Notes: generated by a model from the sequence alone, not told the origin. A stretch of 64,000 bases of DNA from Saccharothrix ecbatanensis (GCF_014205015.1 NZ_JACHMO010000001.1:9625238-9689237); one strand, 5' to 3'. Numbered from the stretch's first letter, positions 8,522 through 17,901 are shown. Numbers and translations: made by a program.

Positions 8522-10214
8522 GGCACGCGGTGAACACCTGACGGCCCAGTCGCACGGTGAGCGTCTCGGGGAGCTCCGACCATTTCCGTCCTGCGGCGAG
8601 CCAACCGTAGATCGCAGAGCCACACACGATCACCCCGTCGGGCGACGAGGAATCGGCGAGAGCCACCGACAGACGGGTGCCATCGCGGTGCGCGATGCTG
8701 TCGCCGGCCACGACCAGCACGGTGGACGGACGGCTGTCGAAAACCGCCTCCACGGCGCTGTCGCCCTCGCCGTCGATCACCACGATCGCGGCGTTGCCAC
8801 GCAGATCGCGGCGTGGGTGCCCGCCGGCCACGACCAGGTGGCGGGCGGCGTCCGGGGTCTGATCCTCCCTGGCGAGCACATCGGCCGGCCACCGGGTGAC
8901 CACGACCTCGTCCACGTCCCTCGGTTCGGCGGCCACCCACCACGCCCGCACCGGTTCCTCCTCGGGCACCAGACCGCCGACGGAGTATCGGGGGAGCAGC
9001 GTGGTGCGGGACGGCTCCGGTAGACGCATGAGGTCGTAGAACACCCTGCGCAACAGGTCCGCGCTTCGCCCCGGGACGGACGTCGTCAGGTCGCGGACCT
9101 GCGACCACCGGTCGGTTGCGGTGTCGGTGAGGGCGGTCCGGATCTGCGCCTCGAACGGTCCGCGCCGGTCCAATCTGGCTGCGGTCCGCCCCAAGGCGTC
9201 GATGGCAGATCCTGCTGCCACTTCCGGCACCGGGAACGAGGCCAACAGCGTCGGCCGCCCCAGCGCGGCGCCGTACCCCGTCACCGCGCCGTGGTCACCG
9301 ATCACCACGTCCGAAGCGATCAGTGCCTGCTGCCAACCCTCCGCCGGCGGGATCAGTCGCAGACCCGCGCGGAGGCAGTCACCGAGCCACAGCCGGATCT
9401 GGTGTGGACCGTGCGCGAACCAGACATTCGGGTGCAACACCGCCGCGACCACGTACCGGTCGACCGGCAACTCGGCCAGTAGATGTCCCGGCAGGTCCGG
9501 CATGGTTCCCAGCAGGGAACGATCACCCCAGGTCGACGTCAGCACCACCACGGTGGTGTCGTCGCCGGCTCCGAGCACCCGCCGGTAGCCCGATCTTCTC
9601 TGCTCGCTGGCGACCAGGCGATCGAAGCACGGATCCCCCGCCACGACGGCAGCGGACAGCGCCTCCGGCACCGACTCGCCAAGCCGCGCACACTGTTCCT
9701 CGTGGGACAAAACGATCGCGCTCGGCACGACGTCTCCGGAATGGATCAACCACTCGCGGGAAAGGCCGTAAACGGAACGGCTTCCGGCTTCCGGCTTCCG
9801 GCTTCCGGCTTCCGGCTTCCGGCTTCCGGCTTCCGGCTTCCGGTGTGAATTCTTAGTATATCCCATTCCGTGGGACAGGACGATGAGCGGCGCGTCGATT
9901 TCGTGCAGGTTCCCGCTGTTGTGCACCGACAACGCGAGGTGGAACTTGGTCGACACGGCTTGATCCCACGGAATCACCAGGGCTCCGGTCGCGGCGAGGT
10001 ATCCCTCGACATCGGCGGTGACGGCCGAGGCGGCCGGAAAGGTGAAGACCAGCTGGACCCGTCGATCGGAGTCGAACACAGAGAGGATGTCGGCGAACCG
10101 GTTGACCGCCGTGATCGTGTGCACCACCACGAGGACAAAACGCTCGGCCGCAACGGTCGTCCAGCGCGGCCCCTCCGGGCCCAGTGGCACGCCGAGCCAA
10201 CGGGTGGTGGACAA
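8505..10214 (-). CDS. CDP-glycerol glycerophosphotransferase-like GT-B protein with in-frame 7-bp repeat tract
   Basis: This 569-residue protein has a GT-B-like core. Strand motifs include LIVLSHGMGY, VVVLTSTWGDRSLLG, AAVLHPNVW and SDVVIGDHGAVTGYGAALGRPTLL; the last resembles the TDYSS-type donor loop of TagF/CDP-glycerol transferases. It is clearly paralogous to the protein encoded at 17902-19542. After SHGMGYTKNSH it contains three copies of KPEAGSR, encoded by nine 7-bp DNA repeats; the paralogue has an ordinary loop there. A change of one or two repeat units would shift the frame. The start is a TTG at 10214, with a GTG at 10190 as alternative. It is tail to tail with the STAND gene (17-base overlap). 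The substrate is unknown, and some databases label such proteins misleadingly as IF-2-like. Confidence 0.78.
   Translation of the reverse strand: MSTTRWLGVPLGPEGPRWTTVAAERFVLVVVHTITAVNRFADILSVFDSDRRVQLVFTFPAASAVTADVEGYLAATGALVIPWDQAVSTKFHLALSVHNSGNLHEIDAPLIVLSHGMGYTKNSHRKPEAGSRKPEAGSRKPEAGSRSVYGLSREWLIHSGDVVPSAIVLSHEEQCARLGESVPEALSAAVVAGDPCFDRLVASEQRRSGYRRVLGAGDDTTVVVLTSTWGDRSLLGTMPDLPGHLLAELPVDRYVVAAVLHPNVWFAHGPHQIRLWLGDCLRAGLRLIPPAEGWQQALIASDVVIGDHGAVTGYGAALGRPTLLASFPVPEVAAGSAIDALGRTAARLDRRGPFEAQIRTALTDTATDRWSQVRDLTTSVPGRSADLLRRVFYDLMRLPEPSRTTLLPRYSVGGLVPEEEPVRAWWVAAEPRDVDEVVVTRWPADVLAREDQTPDAARHLVVAGGHPRRDLRGNAAIVVIDGEGDSAVEAVFDSRPSTVLVVAGDSIAHRDGTRLSVALADSSSPDGVIVCGSAIYGWLAAGRKWSELPETLTVRLGRQVFTACLTRPR
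9781..9843 (+). repeat. 9 perfect copies of a 7-bp tandem repeat inside a coding region
   Basis: The unit CTTCCGG is repeated nine times without a mismatch (63 bp). On the coding (reverse) strand three units equal 21 bases and encode KPEAGSR, so nine units keep the transferase gene at 8505-10214 in frame. Because 7 is not a multiple of 3, gain or loss of one or two units would truncate the protein. The tract falls in a surface loop between two conserved core segments. Confidence 0.95.
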
Positions 10215-10296
10215 CTACGCTCCTGGGACGCTCGATGACCGGATCACCGTACCTCCACCGACGGCGGTCACCACCCTCCTCGGTACGGTCGCCGGT

Positions 10297-10752
10297 GTGA
10301 CCCCGATTTGGCTGACGATCGTCGTGGCCGTGCTCAGCGTCAGCGGTGCCCTCGCGGCGCAATGGCTCGCCAGCTCCCGCGCATACCGCCTGGCGTTGAT
10401 CGAGCGGGAAACCCGCCGCGCCGAACGCGACCGGCAGAGCCGCGAGGACGCCTACACGAAGTTCCTGGCCGCCGCACGGGCCATAAAGCCTGGAAAGCAG
10501 CCAACGGCGGACCCCTCGGCGACCGAATCCGCGTCCACAGCCCTGCGCGAAGCAGCTGCCCACATCGAGCTGTACTCACCGGACCTCGCCGAAGGACCGC
10601 TGGCCGTCGCGCTCGCCGCCGCCGAACGCCTGCTCACGCTTCCGCTGGCCATGTCCCCATCCGCACCCGCGGTCCGGGAGGCCGAGCGCGAGTTCGACGA
10701 AGCGCTGGCCAAACTACGCAGGGCCATGCACTCCGACTTGGACGACTCGTGA
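10297..10752 (+). CDS. Small membrane-anchored protein with coiled-coil helices, unknown function
   Basis: I do not recognise a family. Starting at GTG 10297, the 151-residue product has one N-terminal transmembrane helix (TPIWLTIVVAVLSVSGALAAQWL, residues about 2-24). A highly charged helix follows (LIERETRRAERDRQSREDAYTKFLAAARAI), then a cytoplasmic helical domain. This plan is common among short actinobacterial membrane proteins. It is divergent from the transferase gene at 8505-10214, whose start is 82 bases away. An upstream in-frame extension runs antisense through the transferase gene and has no hydrophobic or conserved character, so I chose the internal GTG. Confidence 0.6.
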   Translation: MTPIWLTIVVAVLSVSGALAAQWLASSRAYRLALIERETRRAERDRQSREDAYTKFLAAARAIKPGKQPTADPSATESASTALREAAAHIELYSPDLAEGPLAVALAAAERLLTLPLAMSPSAPAVREAEREFDEALAKLRRAMHSDLDDS

Positions 10753-11367
10753 ACCGGCGGCTCGGCTGAGGATCAGATCAACGGTCGAACTCGCCGCAGC
10801 GGGCGGCGCGATCCATTGCACGGGTGCGCTTCTCGTCACTCGGCCGATACCCGTTGCCGAGCGGGTCGACCGTCGTTCGCGTCGAGGTCGGCAAGCTGCT
10901 CCTCCATCGCGCTCACGCGTTGACGAGCTTTGTCGACCCTCTTCTGCAAGCGATCCTCTTCGACCCGAGCCTTGGTCAACGACTCTTGCAGGCTGCGCCT
11001 TTCGGCTGTGAGTCGTGCATCGCCCGGTGGAAGTTTGACCGAGGAGACGATCCCGCGTACCTGCTGACACTCGGGACAATTCGTCACGCTGCGGTACCAG
11101 TACGTGTTCGTGTGGTGCTGAGTCGCCTCGACCAGGTGGTCGCACGTCAGGGTCAGTTGCCAGGTGTCGAGCTCCGAAGGGTCCGGCTTATTGCTGTTGA
11201 AGATCTCTCGGATTGTCGCGACCTGCTCTTCGCTCAGCGGTGGTGGTGGGCAGCAGTACCCACAATGCGTTGCCCTCGATCCTTGAAGGGTCCAGCGGTG
11301 GCTTCGGCAATCCGCGTGGCGTCGGTTGTACTCCGCTTCCGCCAAGTCGTACTGCTCCCGTTGTCCC

Positions 11368-11377
11368 GTGTCCATCT
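11368..11377 (+). repeat. Target-site duplication of the IS element (left copy)
   Basis: GTGTCCATCT at 11368-11377 is repeated exactly at 12872-12881, immediately outside the two inverted repeats. Ten-base duplications fit the IS4 family. Confidence 0.95.
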
Positions 11378-12871
11378 CAATGCCGCTTAGTTAGTGGCCT
11401 TGGTGTGCGGGTTGAGGCGAGTGGATTGGTTGGCAGTACTGTTGATCAGTGCCGTCTGCTCGCCGTTTCACCGATGGGATCAGCATCGGTGTGCTGGCCC
11501 GTGTGTTCGACCGGGATCTGGTGGACGAGGTGCTCGCGGAAACGGGGCGTCGGGAGAGGCGGTCGCGTCTGCTGCCCGCGCGGGTGGTCGTCTACTACGT
11601 GCTGGCGCTGTGCCTGTTCTTCGATGACGGTTACGAAGAGGTGATGCGCAAGCTGGTCGACGGTCTGCGGTTTCTGGGCACGTGGCGGCAGGGGTGGACG
11701 GTGCCCACGACGGGGGCGATCTCCCAGGCGCGGGGGCGGTTGGGCGAGGCGCCGCTGCGGGTGCTGTTCGACCGGGTGGCGGTGCCGATGGCCCATGCCG
11801 GAACGCGGGGGGCGTGGTTTCACGGGTGGCGGGTGATGGCGGTCGACGGTGTCGTGCTGGACTTGCCCGACACGGCGGCCAACGTAGCCGAGTTCGGCAA
11901 GAAGCCGCACAAGGGCGGGCAGAGCCCGTTTCCGCAGGTGCGGATCATGGGGCTGGGCGAGTGCGGCACGCATGCGATCGTGGCGGCGGAGTTGGATTCC
12001 TGGCGGGTGCAGGAACGCGGCTTGTGCGAGCGGTTGGTGGCGGCGTTCGAGCCGGACATGCTGGTGCTGGCCGATCGCGGTGTGTTCTCCTACGACTTGT
12101 GGCAGCGGGCGCGCCGGAGCGGGGCGCAATTGGTGTGGCGGGTCCGTGACGATGTGGACCTGCCGGTGTTGGGGTGGCTTCCCGACGGGTCCTACCGCAG
12201 TGAGCTGCTGCCCTCGAAGGTCAAGGCGGACCTGAAGCGGGGCAAGCGGTCGCGGGCGCCGGAGGGGTCGCGGTTGCCGGTGCGGGTGGTGGAGTACTCG
12301 GTGACCGACCGCGGCGGGCAGCCCGAGATGATCCGCCTGGTGGTGTCGATCATGGATCACGAGGTGGCGCCGGCGGTGGAGTTGGCGGTGCTGTATCGGC
12401 AGCGGTGGGAGTTCGAGCTGACCCTGGACGAGATCGAGACCCATCAGATGCCGCATGGCAGGGTGCTGCGGTCGAAGTCCCCGGAGTTGGTCCGGCAGGA
12501 GATCTGGGCGTTGCTGCTGACCCACTACGCGGTGCGGGCGTTGATGTTGGAGGCCGCCGAGGGCCTCGGTCCGGACGACGGGCTCGACGTCGACGGGTTG
12601 TCCTTCGTCCGAAGTCTCAACGCTGTGCGCCGCCAGGTCACCAACCAGGCGGGTTTTTCCCCCTCACCGCCTGAAGAACGCGATCATCGAGACGCTTGAG
12701 GAGATCCGACACCGACGCGCCCGGGGCCGCCGCCACCGCTCCTACCCACGCGTGGTCAAACGCAGCAACGTCGGCAGCAAGCTGATCAAACGCGCGCACC
12801 ACACAGGCACCCGCTACGACCGGCCACCTGGCATCCACCTCTTCGGCAAGATCACTAACTAAGCGGCATTG
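11378..12871 (+). mobile_element. IS4-family-like insertion sequence, 1494 bp, complete ends
   Basis: Both ends are identical 19-bp inverted repeats: CAATGCCGCTTAGTTAGTG at 11378-11396 and its exact complement at 12853-12871. They are flanked by the 10-bp direct repeat GTGTCCATCT. The element contains one transposase gene whose stop codon lies in the right inverted repeat. The identical ends and intact duplication indicate a fairly recent insertion into a host coding gene. Confidence 0.95.
11449..12862 (+). pseudogene. IS4-family DDE transposase, frameshifted near the C-terminus
   Basis: From GTG 11449 the protein has an IS4-type layout: N-terminal DNA-binding region, catalytic Asp in MAVDGVVLDL, Asp in LVLADRGVFSY, and Glu in YRQRWEFELTLDEIETH, a YREK-like signature with Glu where Lys is usual. 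The frame breaks at a run of five T and five C around 12654-12663 and would stop at 12699 after 416 residues. Removing one base there restores GFPPHRLKNAIIETLEEIRH and a frame that ends at the TAA 12860-12862 inside the right inverted repeat (470 residues). This is either a real inactivating indel, a sequencing error in the homopolymers, or slippage-dependent decoding. Confidence 0.85.
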
Positions 12872-13278
12872 GTGTCCATCTGGAGCAACGGTGGCCAGCG
12901 GCCGAGGCCGTCTGCTACGGGTAGGCCGCATCCGCGACAAGCTGCTCCCGCATTGATCTCGGCGCGAGACAGGTACATTCCGTTCGCCTCCCACTCACGC
13001 CGCCTTGCCTCCCGTCGGATCTCGTCTTGCTCGGCCTCCAACGCGGCCTTGCGACGGCGGCTCAGCGCGCGCCGCGCCTTCTCTTCCTCGGTCAGCTTCG
13101 CCATTGCACCCTCTCCGGTCTGCAGCGTCCGGGAACCGTGCTCTCGGTATCGGCCCACGCCCCGGCGAGCTGAACCTTTCTCGGCAACCAGTACCCGTAG
13201 AACGGACTCACCCGTCGGCATGTGGCTCTTGAGAGCGCCTGTCGTAGCGGCTGGACTTCGACATCGAGTCGTGACTCA

Positions 13279-14124
13279 ATGTCGGCCATGCAGATCGGCG
13301 AGCACCGGGTGTTCCGCGACCGGCCGAAGGCTTTGGGCGAGCCGGTTCACCGCGTAGAAGTGGTCAGGCTCGACGGACCACGGCGTCAGGGCGACGTTCA
13401 CGTGCGCTTCCTGGCGGGCGAGGAAGCCGGGCTCCAGGAGTGGGTGGCGCGCGGACAACTGGTCGCTCCTTGGGAGGACGTGGAGTCGTTCCTGCATGAC
13501 GACCGGCGTCGCCTCGCGGTGGTCGAGGAGTCCGTCGACGTGCGAGGTACGCCCGAGTTCGACGCGGCGCGCTTCGTGTTCGAATTCGTGCGTCCCAAGA
13601 ACGTGCTCCGTCTGCACACGACGAAGGCGGACGCCGGCGTGGCGGAGATCTTCGATCTCACAAAGATCGCGACGTTGGTCGGTATCGGACCCGATGAGCT
13701 GACCGCCCAGCCGCGCTGCTTCGTCGATCGCAACGGTGTCCTTGTCTGTCCGTGGTCGGCGACCCGAACCCTGGCACGCCGGGTAGCCGACAAGCTCGGC
13801 GAGGAAGTCCTGGGCAAGGCTCTCGACCAGGAGCGGCGTCTGCGGGACCACTACGAAGGCGAGCCGTCGTGGCGACGTGACGACAAGGAGTTGCGGCAGT
13901 TCGAACGTGTGGCGAGCGTGCTGCGCGAGTGGTGCACCGGCGAGGCCGTCGAGCGTTTCGACGAACTGCGGGCCCTGCGGGCGGAGGTGGTCCGACTGGG
14001 TGGACTTGTTCAACGAGCCGTGGCCGAACTGCGCCAGCGGAAGGCGCACGCTATCGCTGCCACCATCGAGCGCGACCTCGGAGTCCTGGATGCCACGCCT
14101 GCTGCCGGGACCAGTCGGCGTTGA
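13279..14124 (+). CDS. Conserved-looking hypothetical protein, 281 aa
   Basis: No family is recognised. The protein starts at ATG 13279 (a second ATG at 13288 is possible). The N-terminal half is beta-rich (HRVEVVRLDGPRRQGDVHVRFLAG) and resembles a small barrel. It is followed by a domain with RFVFEFVRPKNVLRLHTTK and LTKIATLVGI, and the last 80 residues are a charged helix. Codon use is normal for the host. It is convergent with the next gene and overlaps it by 74 bases, which is unusual but both frames show protein-like composition. No signal peptide or membrane segment is visible. Confidence 0.65.
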   Translation: MSAMQIGEHRVFRDRPKALGEPVHRVEVVRLDGPRRQGDVHVRFLAGEEAGLQEWVARGQLVAPWEDVESFLHDDRRRLAVVEESVDVRGTPEFDAARFVFEFVRPKNVLRLHTTKADAGVAEIFDLTKIATLVGIGPDELTAQPRCFVDRNGVLVCPWSATRTLARRVADKLGEEVLGKALDQERRLRDHYEGEPSWRRDDKELRQFERVASVLREWCTGEAVERFDELRALRAEVVRLGGLVQRAVAELRQRKAHAIAATIERDLGVLDATPAAGTSRR

Positions 14125-15559
14125 CCTGCGGCGTCGGTGCGGTGTGCGGCGCGCGGTACTCCTTCTCTGGGCGGTGCGGGCTCCATTCGCCCAGGTACGG
14201 CCGGAGTTCGTCCGGTGTGGGAGGACGGTCGAACCCGTTCGCGGTGAGTGCCTTGGGGTCGTGCACCGGATCGATGCTGTCAGCCATGGACCGTCCCCAG
14301 TCGATCCACGACGTCAGGGCGTCACGACTATCGGGTGAGGCCTCGGTGAGTTCCGAGAGCGCGTCGCAGAAGGCGCGGACCTGGTCGGCGGTCAGCCAGG
14401 AGTCCAAGGCACGACTGAAGATTTCCGCGCGGCGCTCCTCTGTCGCGCGGACGCGGGCCTGAGCCATCGCCTGTTCCCATTGCGCGAGCTTTTCCGCTGC
14501 CTCACCTCTCAGCTGGGCTTCGAACTCCTCCAGTGCCCGCCTGTGTTCGCGGTCGCTCTCCTCCTCGGCAGCCACACGGTGCTCGATCTCGTCGATGACC
14601 TGGTCGAGCATGTTCTCAAGACGGGCCCGACCTTTATCGCCCCACGTGCTACGGCGTGCGTGGCGAGATTCCACGAGCTCCAGTCGGAGGCGACCGGACG
14701 GAACCGACTCGTGTACCAGGGGCTGGCGTTGCCACGAGTAGCGCTTACTGCCGACAGTCCCTTGATCGGATGTGCGCGCGACCTCCTCGTACTCCTCTTT
14801 GAGCGTCACAGTGAACTTTCGTTCGCCCGCTTGGATGAAGAGTCCCTTGTTCTTGCGCTTCTTGGACATCGCCAGCGTGTAGCCCCGCCGCCCCGCACTC
14901 CGTGACAATTCCTCGACAAGTCCGAGGGCGCGAGGCATCGACGACTCGGAGACCTCCATCACGTCTGGATTGGCTCGCAGCATCCTGGTCAGTTCAGGCG
15001 TCGCCGCCACCTGATCGCGAACGCCGAGCCTGATCCGGTTCCACTCGGTCTCGTCAGGGTTCGCGGCGTCCACGAGTTGGATGATCAGATCGCCGCCGTT
15101 GCGACCGGTGTGCCGGAGAAGGAATCCCTCCGGCACGAGCCCGCGCTGCGTCGCCGCGTGGATGGCACGACGGTAGGCCGCGCGCGACGTCTCGTCCGGA
15201 TTCTCGATCCGAAGAGTCCCGGCGTCCGTCAGTAGCTGAACGAGCCTCGTGGCATCGGGGAGGTCGGATGTGCCAGACGTGACGGTCGTGTTCTCCACCT
15301 GAGGATCGGGATGACGCCCGTGTCGCAGGTAGAAGTCTCCCGCATCGGTGATCCGTGCTGTCCAAGCCCCGTTCTCCCGAGGGGTCGTGACCAGCCCTCG
15401 TGCGCGAAGCGCGTAGACGGTCGCGGCAAAGTCGGGCGTGTGGGAGCCGACTTGCCCGTCACCCGCTGAGACTTGGCGGAGAACGGACACCTGACGGTCA
15501 TTCAGTTTCGCGCGCCGCTGCACACGGCCAGCACACACCGTCGCGGGCGTAACAGGCAA
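14051..15559 (-). CDS. Hypothetical protein with N-terminal winged-helix-like region, 502 aa
   Basis: The first 75 residues resemble a winged helix (LNDRQVSVLRQVSAGDGQV...VYALRARGLVTTPRENGAWTARITDAG). The middle region has RNGGDLIIQLVDAANPDE, and the second half carries a long acidic/basic coiled coil (DQVIDEIEHRVAAEEESDREHRRALEEFEAQLRGEAAEKLAQWEQAMA). The C-terminus (RPPTPDELRPYLGEWSPHRP) is polar. I infer a DNA-associated protein but cannot name a family. It overlaps the convergent 13279-14124 gene at the 3' end. The 5' intergenic region (15560-15798) is shared with the divergent STAND gene. Confidence 0.65.
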   Translation of the reverse strand: MPVTPATVCAGRVQRRAKLNDRQVSVLRQVSAGDGQVGSHTPDFAATVYALRARGLVTTPRENGAWTARITDAGDFYLRHGRHPDPQVENTTVTSGTSDLPDATRLVQLLTDAGTLRIENPDETSRAAYRRAIHAATQRGLVPEGFLLRHTGRNGGDLIIQLVDAANPDETEWNRIRLGVRDQVAATPELTRMLRANPDVMEVSESSMPRALGLVEELSRSAGRRGYTLAMSKKRKNKGLFIQAGERKFTVTLKEEYEEVARTSDQGTVGSKRYSWQRQPLVHESVPSGRLRLELVESRHARRSTWGDKGRARLENMLDQVIDEIEHRVAAEEESDREHRRALEEFEAQLRGEAAEKLAQWEQAMAQARVRATEERRAEIFSRALDSWLTADQVRAFCDALSELTEASPDSRDALTSWIDWGRSMADSIDPVHDPKALTANGFDRPPTPDELRPYLGEWSPHRPEKEYRAPHTAPTPQVNADWSRQQAWHPGLRGRARWWQR

Positions 15560-15798
15560 GCCGACTCACCGCGGGCTTCTCGCGTTGTCGTCCGACCGAT
15601 GTCGCCCATGCGGCGGTGATAGCGAGGCCGGGTTCGGCCAGTACTCGACGGTGCTTGCCGAGAGGGCGCCGCAGGATGGCGGATGCCGTGTAGGGCCAAC
15701 GGGTGAAGGTTCGGCTGTGGTGCGTGGATCGTCGTTGCTGAGACGTCGCATGGCGTAACGTTGTTGTTTGATCACGACGGCGGATGTGCGGGGCGTGG

Positions 15799-17901
15799 AT
15801 GGAGCAGCCGGATTCGAGTCGGCCTCGGAAGGTGACCGATGTCGGCAACTCGGTGGTGGACGTCAGTGGGCCCGTGGTTCAGGCGGGCTCCGTCGGCGGC
15901 AATGTCGTGATCAACCACCATCCGGCGTCGCCCGTCGAGGTTCCGGACCAGCTGCCGCCTCCGACCGCGGGATTCGTGAACCGGGTTCGTGAGTTCGAGG
16001 CGTTGGACGGTGTGCTCGCCGCAGCGGGTGCGCGTCCGTCCGGGTGTGCGGTGGTCACCGGCTTGGCCGGCGTGGGGAAGAGCGCGTTGGTCCACACGTG
16101 GGCGGCGGGTCGGAGCGAGCGGTTCCCCGACGGCCGGATGTACATCGACTTCACGGCGCTGCGGACGCCAGGCGGAACGGCCGTGGGCGACGCCCTGGCC
16201 GAGTGCTTGCGGGCGTTGGGGGTCCACGAGGAGCACATCCCGCCGACGCTGGCGGGACGGACGGCGCTGTTCCGGACGAAGATGGCGACCGGCCGGCGCC
16301 TGGTGGTGCTCGACGACGTCACGGAACCTGCTCACGTGCAGCCGTTCCTGACCCGATCGACCGGATCCGTGGTCGTGGCGACGAGCAACGAGCGGCTGGT
16401 CGAGTTGGCGTTGGACGGCGCGACCGCCGTGCCGCTGGCCCCGCTCGGACTCGAGGACGCCGTCCGCGTGTTGGCCGCGTTGTGCCCGGACGGCCGGCTC
16501 GACGCGGATCAGACGAGTGCGGAAGCACTGGTACGGCTGTGCGGAGGATTACCGGTGGCCTTGAGGGTCGCCGCGGGCAGGCTGCTCGGCAGGCCGCACC
16601 TCACGCCTGCCGCCTTGGTCGACCAGCTCTCCGACGAGGCAGGACGGCTCGAAGGGCTGGCTTTGGGAGGGGAGCGTGTCGTGTCCGCCGTGTTCGACAA
16701 CTCCTACCGCAGCCTCCACCCGGCCGCCGCCGCCCTCTACCGGCGACTCGGCCTGCTGCCCCTGCTGGAGATCCCCCGCCACGTGATCGACGTTGTCGCC
16801 GTCCGCGCCGACGACGCGGTGGAAGCGCTCGTGCGGGCGCATCTGCTCGACGAGATCGGGCCAGACCGGTACGCCTTCCACGGACTCGTCGCACTGCACG
16901 CACGTGGTCGTGCGGCGGAAGAGGAGACGGCGGGGGACGCGGACCGGCTGCTGGCGACGGTTCTCGGTCACTACCTGGAGCGCCTGTGCCATGCGGATCG
17001 CACGGTGATGGAGGATCGGCTGCGGATCGCCGCCGTGGCACCGTCGACGCCCACGCCGTTCGGTGATAAACGCCAGGCGCTGGAGTGGCTGGTGACCGAA
17101 CGCGCGAACCTGCTGGGGCTGGTGCGGTCGGCCGAGCTGCGCGGGTACGACGAGGTGGCGTGGCAGATGGCCGAGGCGCTCACCGCCCTGTACCTGAACC
17201 GCCGCTACGTCGCGGATTGGATCGAATCGGCGGACATCGGCGCGCGCGCCGCACGGCGGGTCGGTGATCCGGCCGCCGAGGCACGGCTGCGCAGCGTGGT
17301 CTCGCGCGCCTACACCGATCTCGGGCGGCTGGACCGGGCGGAGGAGGAGTTGGCCCTCGCGCGGGAACTCGCCGCCCGGAGCGACAACCCCGTGCTGGTG
17401 GCGTCGGTGTGGGAGTTCACCGGCCGGTACCTGGACCACGTGGACCCGCACGAGGCGATCGCGGCGTACCGGAACGCTTTGGCGGTGAACTCCGACATCG
17501 GTGAACGTCGGGGCGCCGCGTTGGCCACCTACTTCATGGGCTGCTCGCTGCACGCGACCGGTGAGGACGACGAGGCGTTGGCGGCCCTGTCCCATGCCCA
17601 CGCCGAGTTCGAGGCGGTGGACGACCCCAGGATGGCGGCCCGTGCGCTGATCGGCTTGGGCGCGTTGCGTCGGGACGTCGGGGACTTCGCCGCTGCCCGG
17701 GAGGACCTGGAAACCTCCGTTGCGCTGTTCCAGCAGTCGGGCGCCGAGCACTACGAGTCCCAGGCGCTGGTCGTGCTCGCCGACGTGCTCGAAGCGCAAG
17801 GGCAAGACAACCTGGCGCGGGAGCACTTGGCGCGTGCGTTGACGATCCGGGAAGCTGCCGGCGCCGACGTGTCGGACCTGCGGGCCCGCCTGGGCGAGTG
17901 A
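15799..17901 (+). CDS. NB-ARC STAND ATPase with TPRs and RHIM-like N-terminal motif
   Basis: Starting at ATG 15799 (an ATG at 15784 is an alternative), the 700-residue protein has a short N-terminal motif around residues 17-40, NSVVDVSGPVVQAGSVGGNV. Its VQAG core resembles the RHIM-like amyloid signalling motifs (BASS type) described at the N-termini of bacterial NLR-like proteins. The NB-ARC domain has Walker A GLAGVGKS at 88-95 and Walker B RLVVLDDV; a GxP-type GGLPVALRVAAG follows. TPR-like repeats fill residues about 440-690. It abuts the next transferase gene tail to tail with no gap. Unlike the homologue at 6497, its P-loop Lys is intact. It is probably a trigger-sensing switch; the effector is not obvious. 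Confidence 0.83.
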   Translation: MEQPDSSRPRKVTDVGNSVVDVSGPVVQAGSVGGNVVINHHPASPVEVPDQLPPPTAGFVNRVREFEALDGVLAAAGARPSGCAVVTGLAGVGKSALVHTWAAGRSERFPDGRMYIDFTALRTPGGTAVGDALAECLRALGVHEEHIPPTLAGRTALFRTKMATGRRLVVLDDVTEPAHVQPFLTRSTGSVVVATSNERLVELALDGATAVPLAPLGLEDAVRVLAALCPDGRLDADQTSAEALVRLCGGLPVALRVAAGRLLGRPHLTPAALVDQLSDEAGRLEGLALGGERVVSAVFDNSYRSLHPAAAALYRRLGLLPLLEIPRHVIDVVAVRADDAVEALVRAHLLDEIGPDRYAFHGLVALHARGRAAEEETAGDADRLLATVLGHYLERLCHADRTVMEDRLRIAAVAPSTPTPFGDKRQALEWLVTERANLLGLVRSAELRGYDEVAWQMAEALTALYLNRRYVADWIESADIGARAARRVGDPAAEARLRSVVSRAYTDLGRLDRAEEELALARELAARSDNPVLVASVWEFTGRYLDHVDPHEAIAAYRNALAVNSDIGERRGAALATYFMGCSLHATGEDDEALAALSHAHAEFEAVDDPRMAARALIGLGALRRDVGDFAAAREDLETSVALFQQSGAEHYESQALVVLADVLEAQGQDNLAREHLARALTIREAAGADVSDLRARLGE

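Larger units (their letters stand above)
10836..13104 (-). pseudogene. Host gene for a Cys-rich coiled-coil protein, split by the IS element
   Basis: Two reading frames flank the IS. The 5' part starts at ATG 13104 behind GGAGAGGG and encodes MAKLTEEEKARRALSRRRK... with CRGCG. The 3' part, 11367 down to 10836, encodes GQREQYDLAEAEY... with Cys/His pairs (HCGYCC, NCPEC, TCDH) and a C-terminal coiled coil. Removing the 1494-bp IS and one copy of the 10-bp duplication restores a continuous 254-codon frame (LQMDT joined to GQREQ). The original product is an unrecognised, probably zinc-binding protein with charged helices at both ends. The 3' part retains a Met (MDTGQ) that could start a 179-residue fragment. 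It is presumably inactive now. Confidence 0.85.

Noticed and set aside
9781..9843. A CRISPR-like array
   Set aside because: Units are 7 bp with no spacers; the tract is a simple tandem repeat. The same applies to the 8-bp tract at 19561.
16549..17826. A long reverse open frame across the STAND gene at 15799
   Set aside because: Shadow of the NB-ARC/TPR gene; composition is His/Gln/Arg-rich with no domain.
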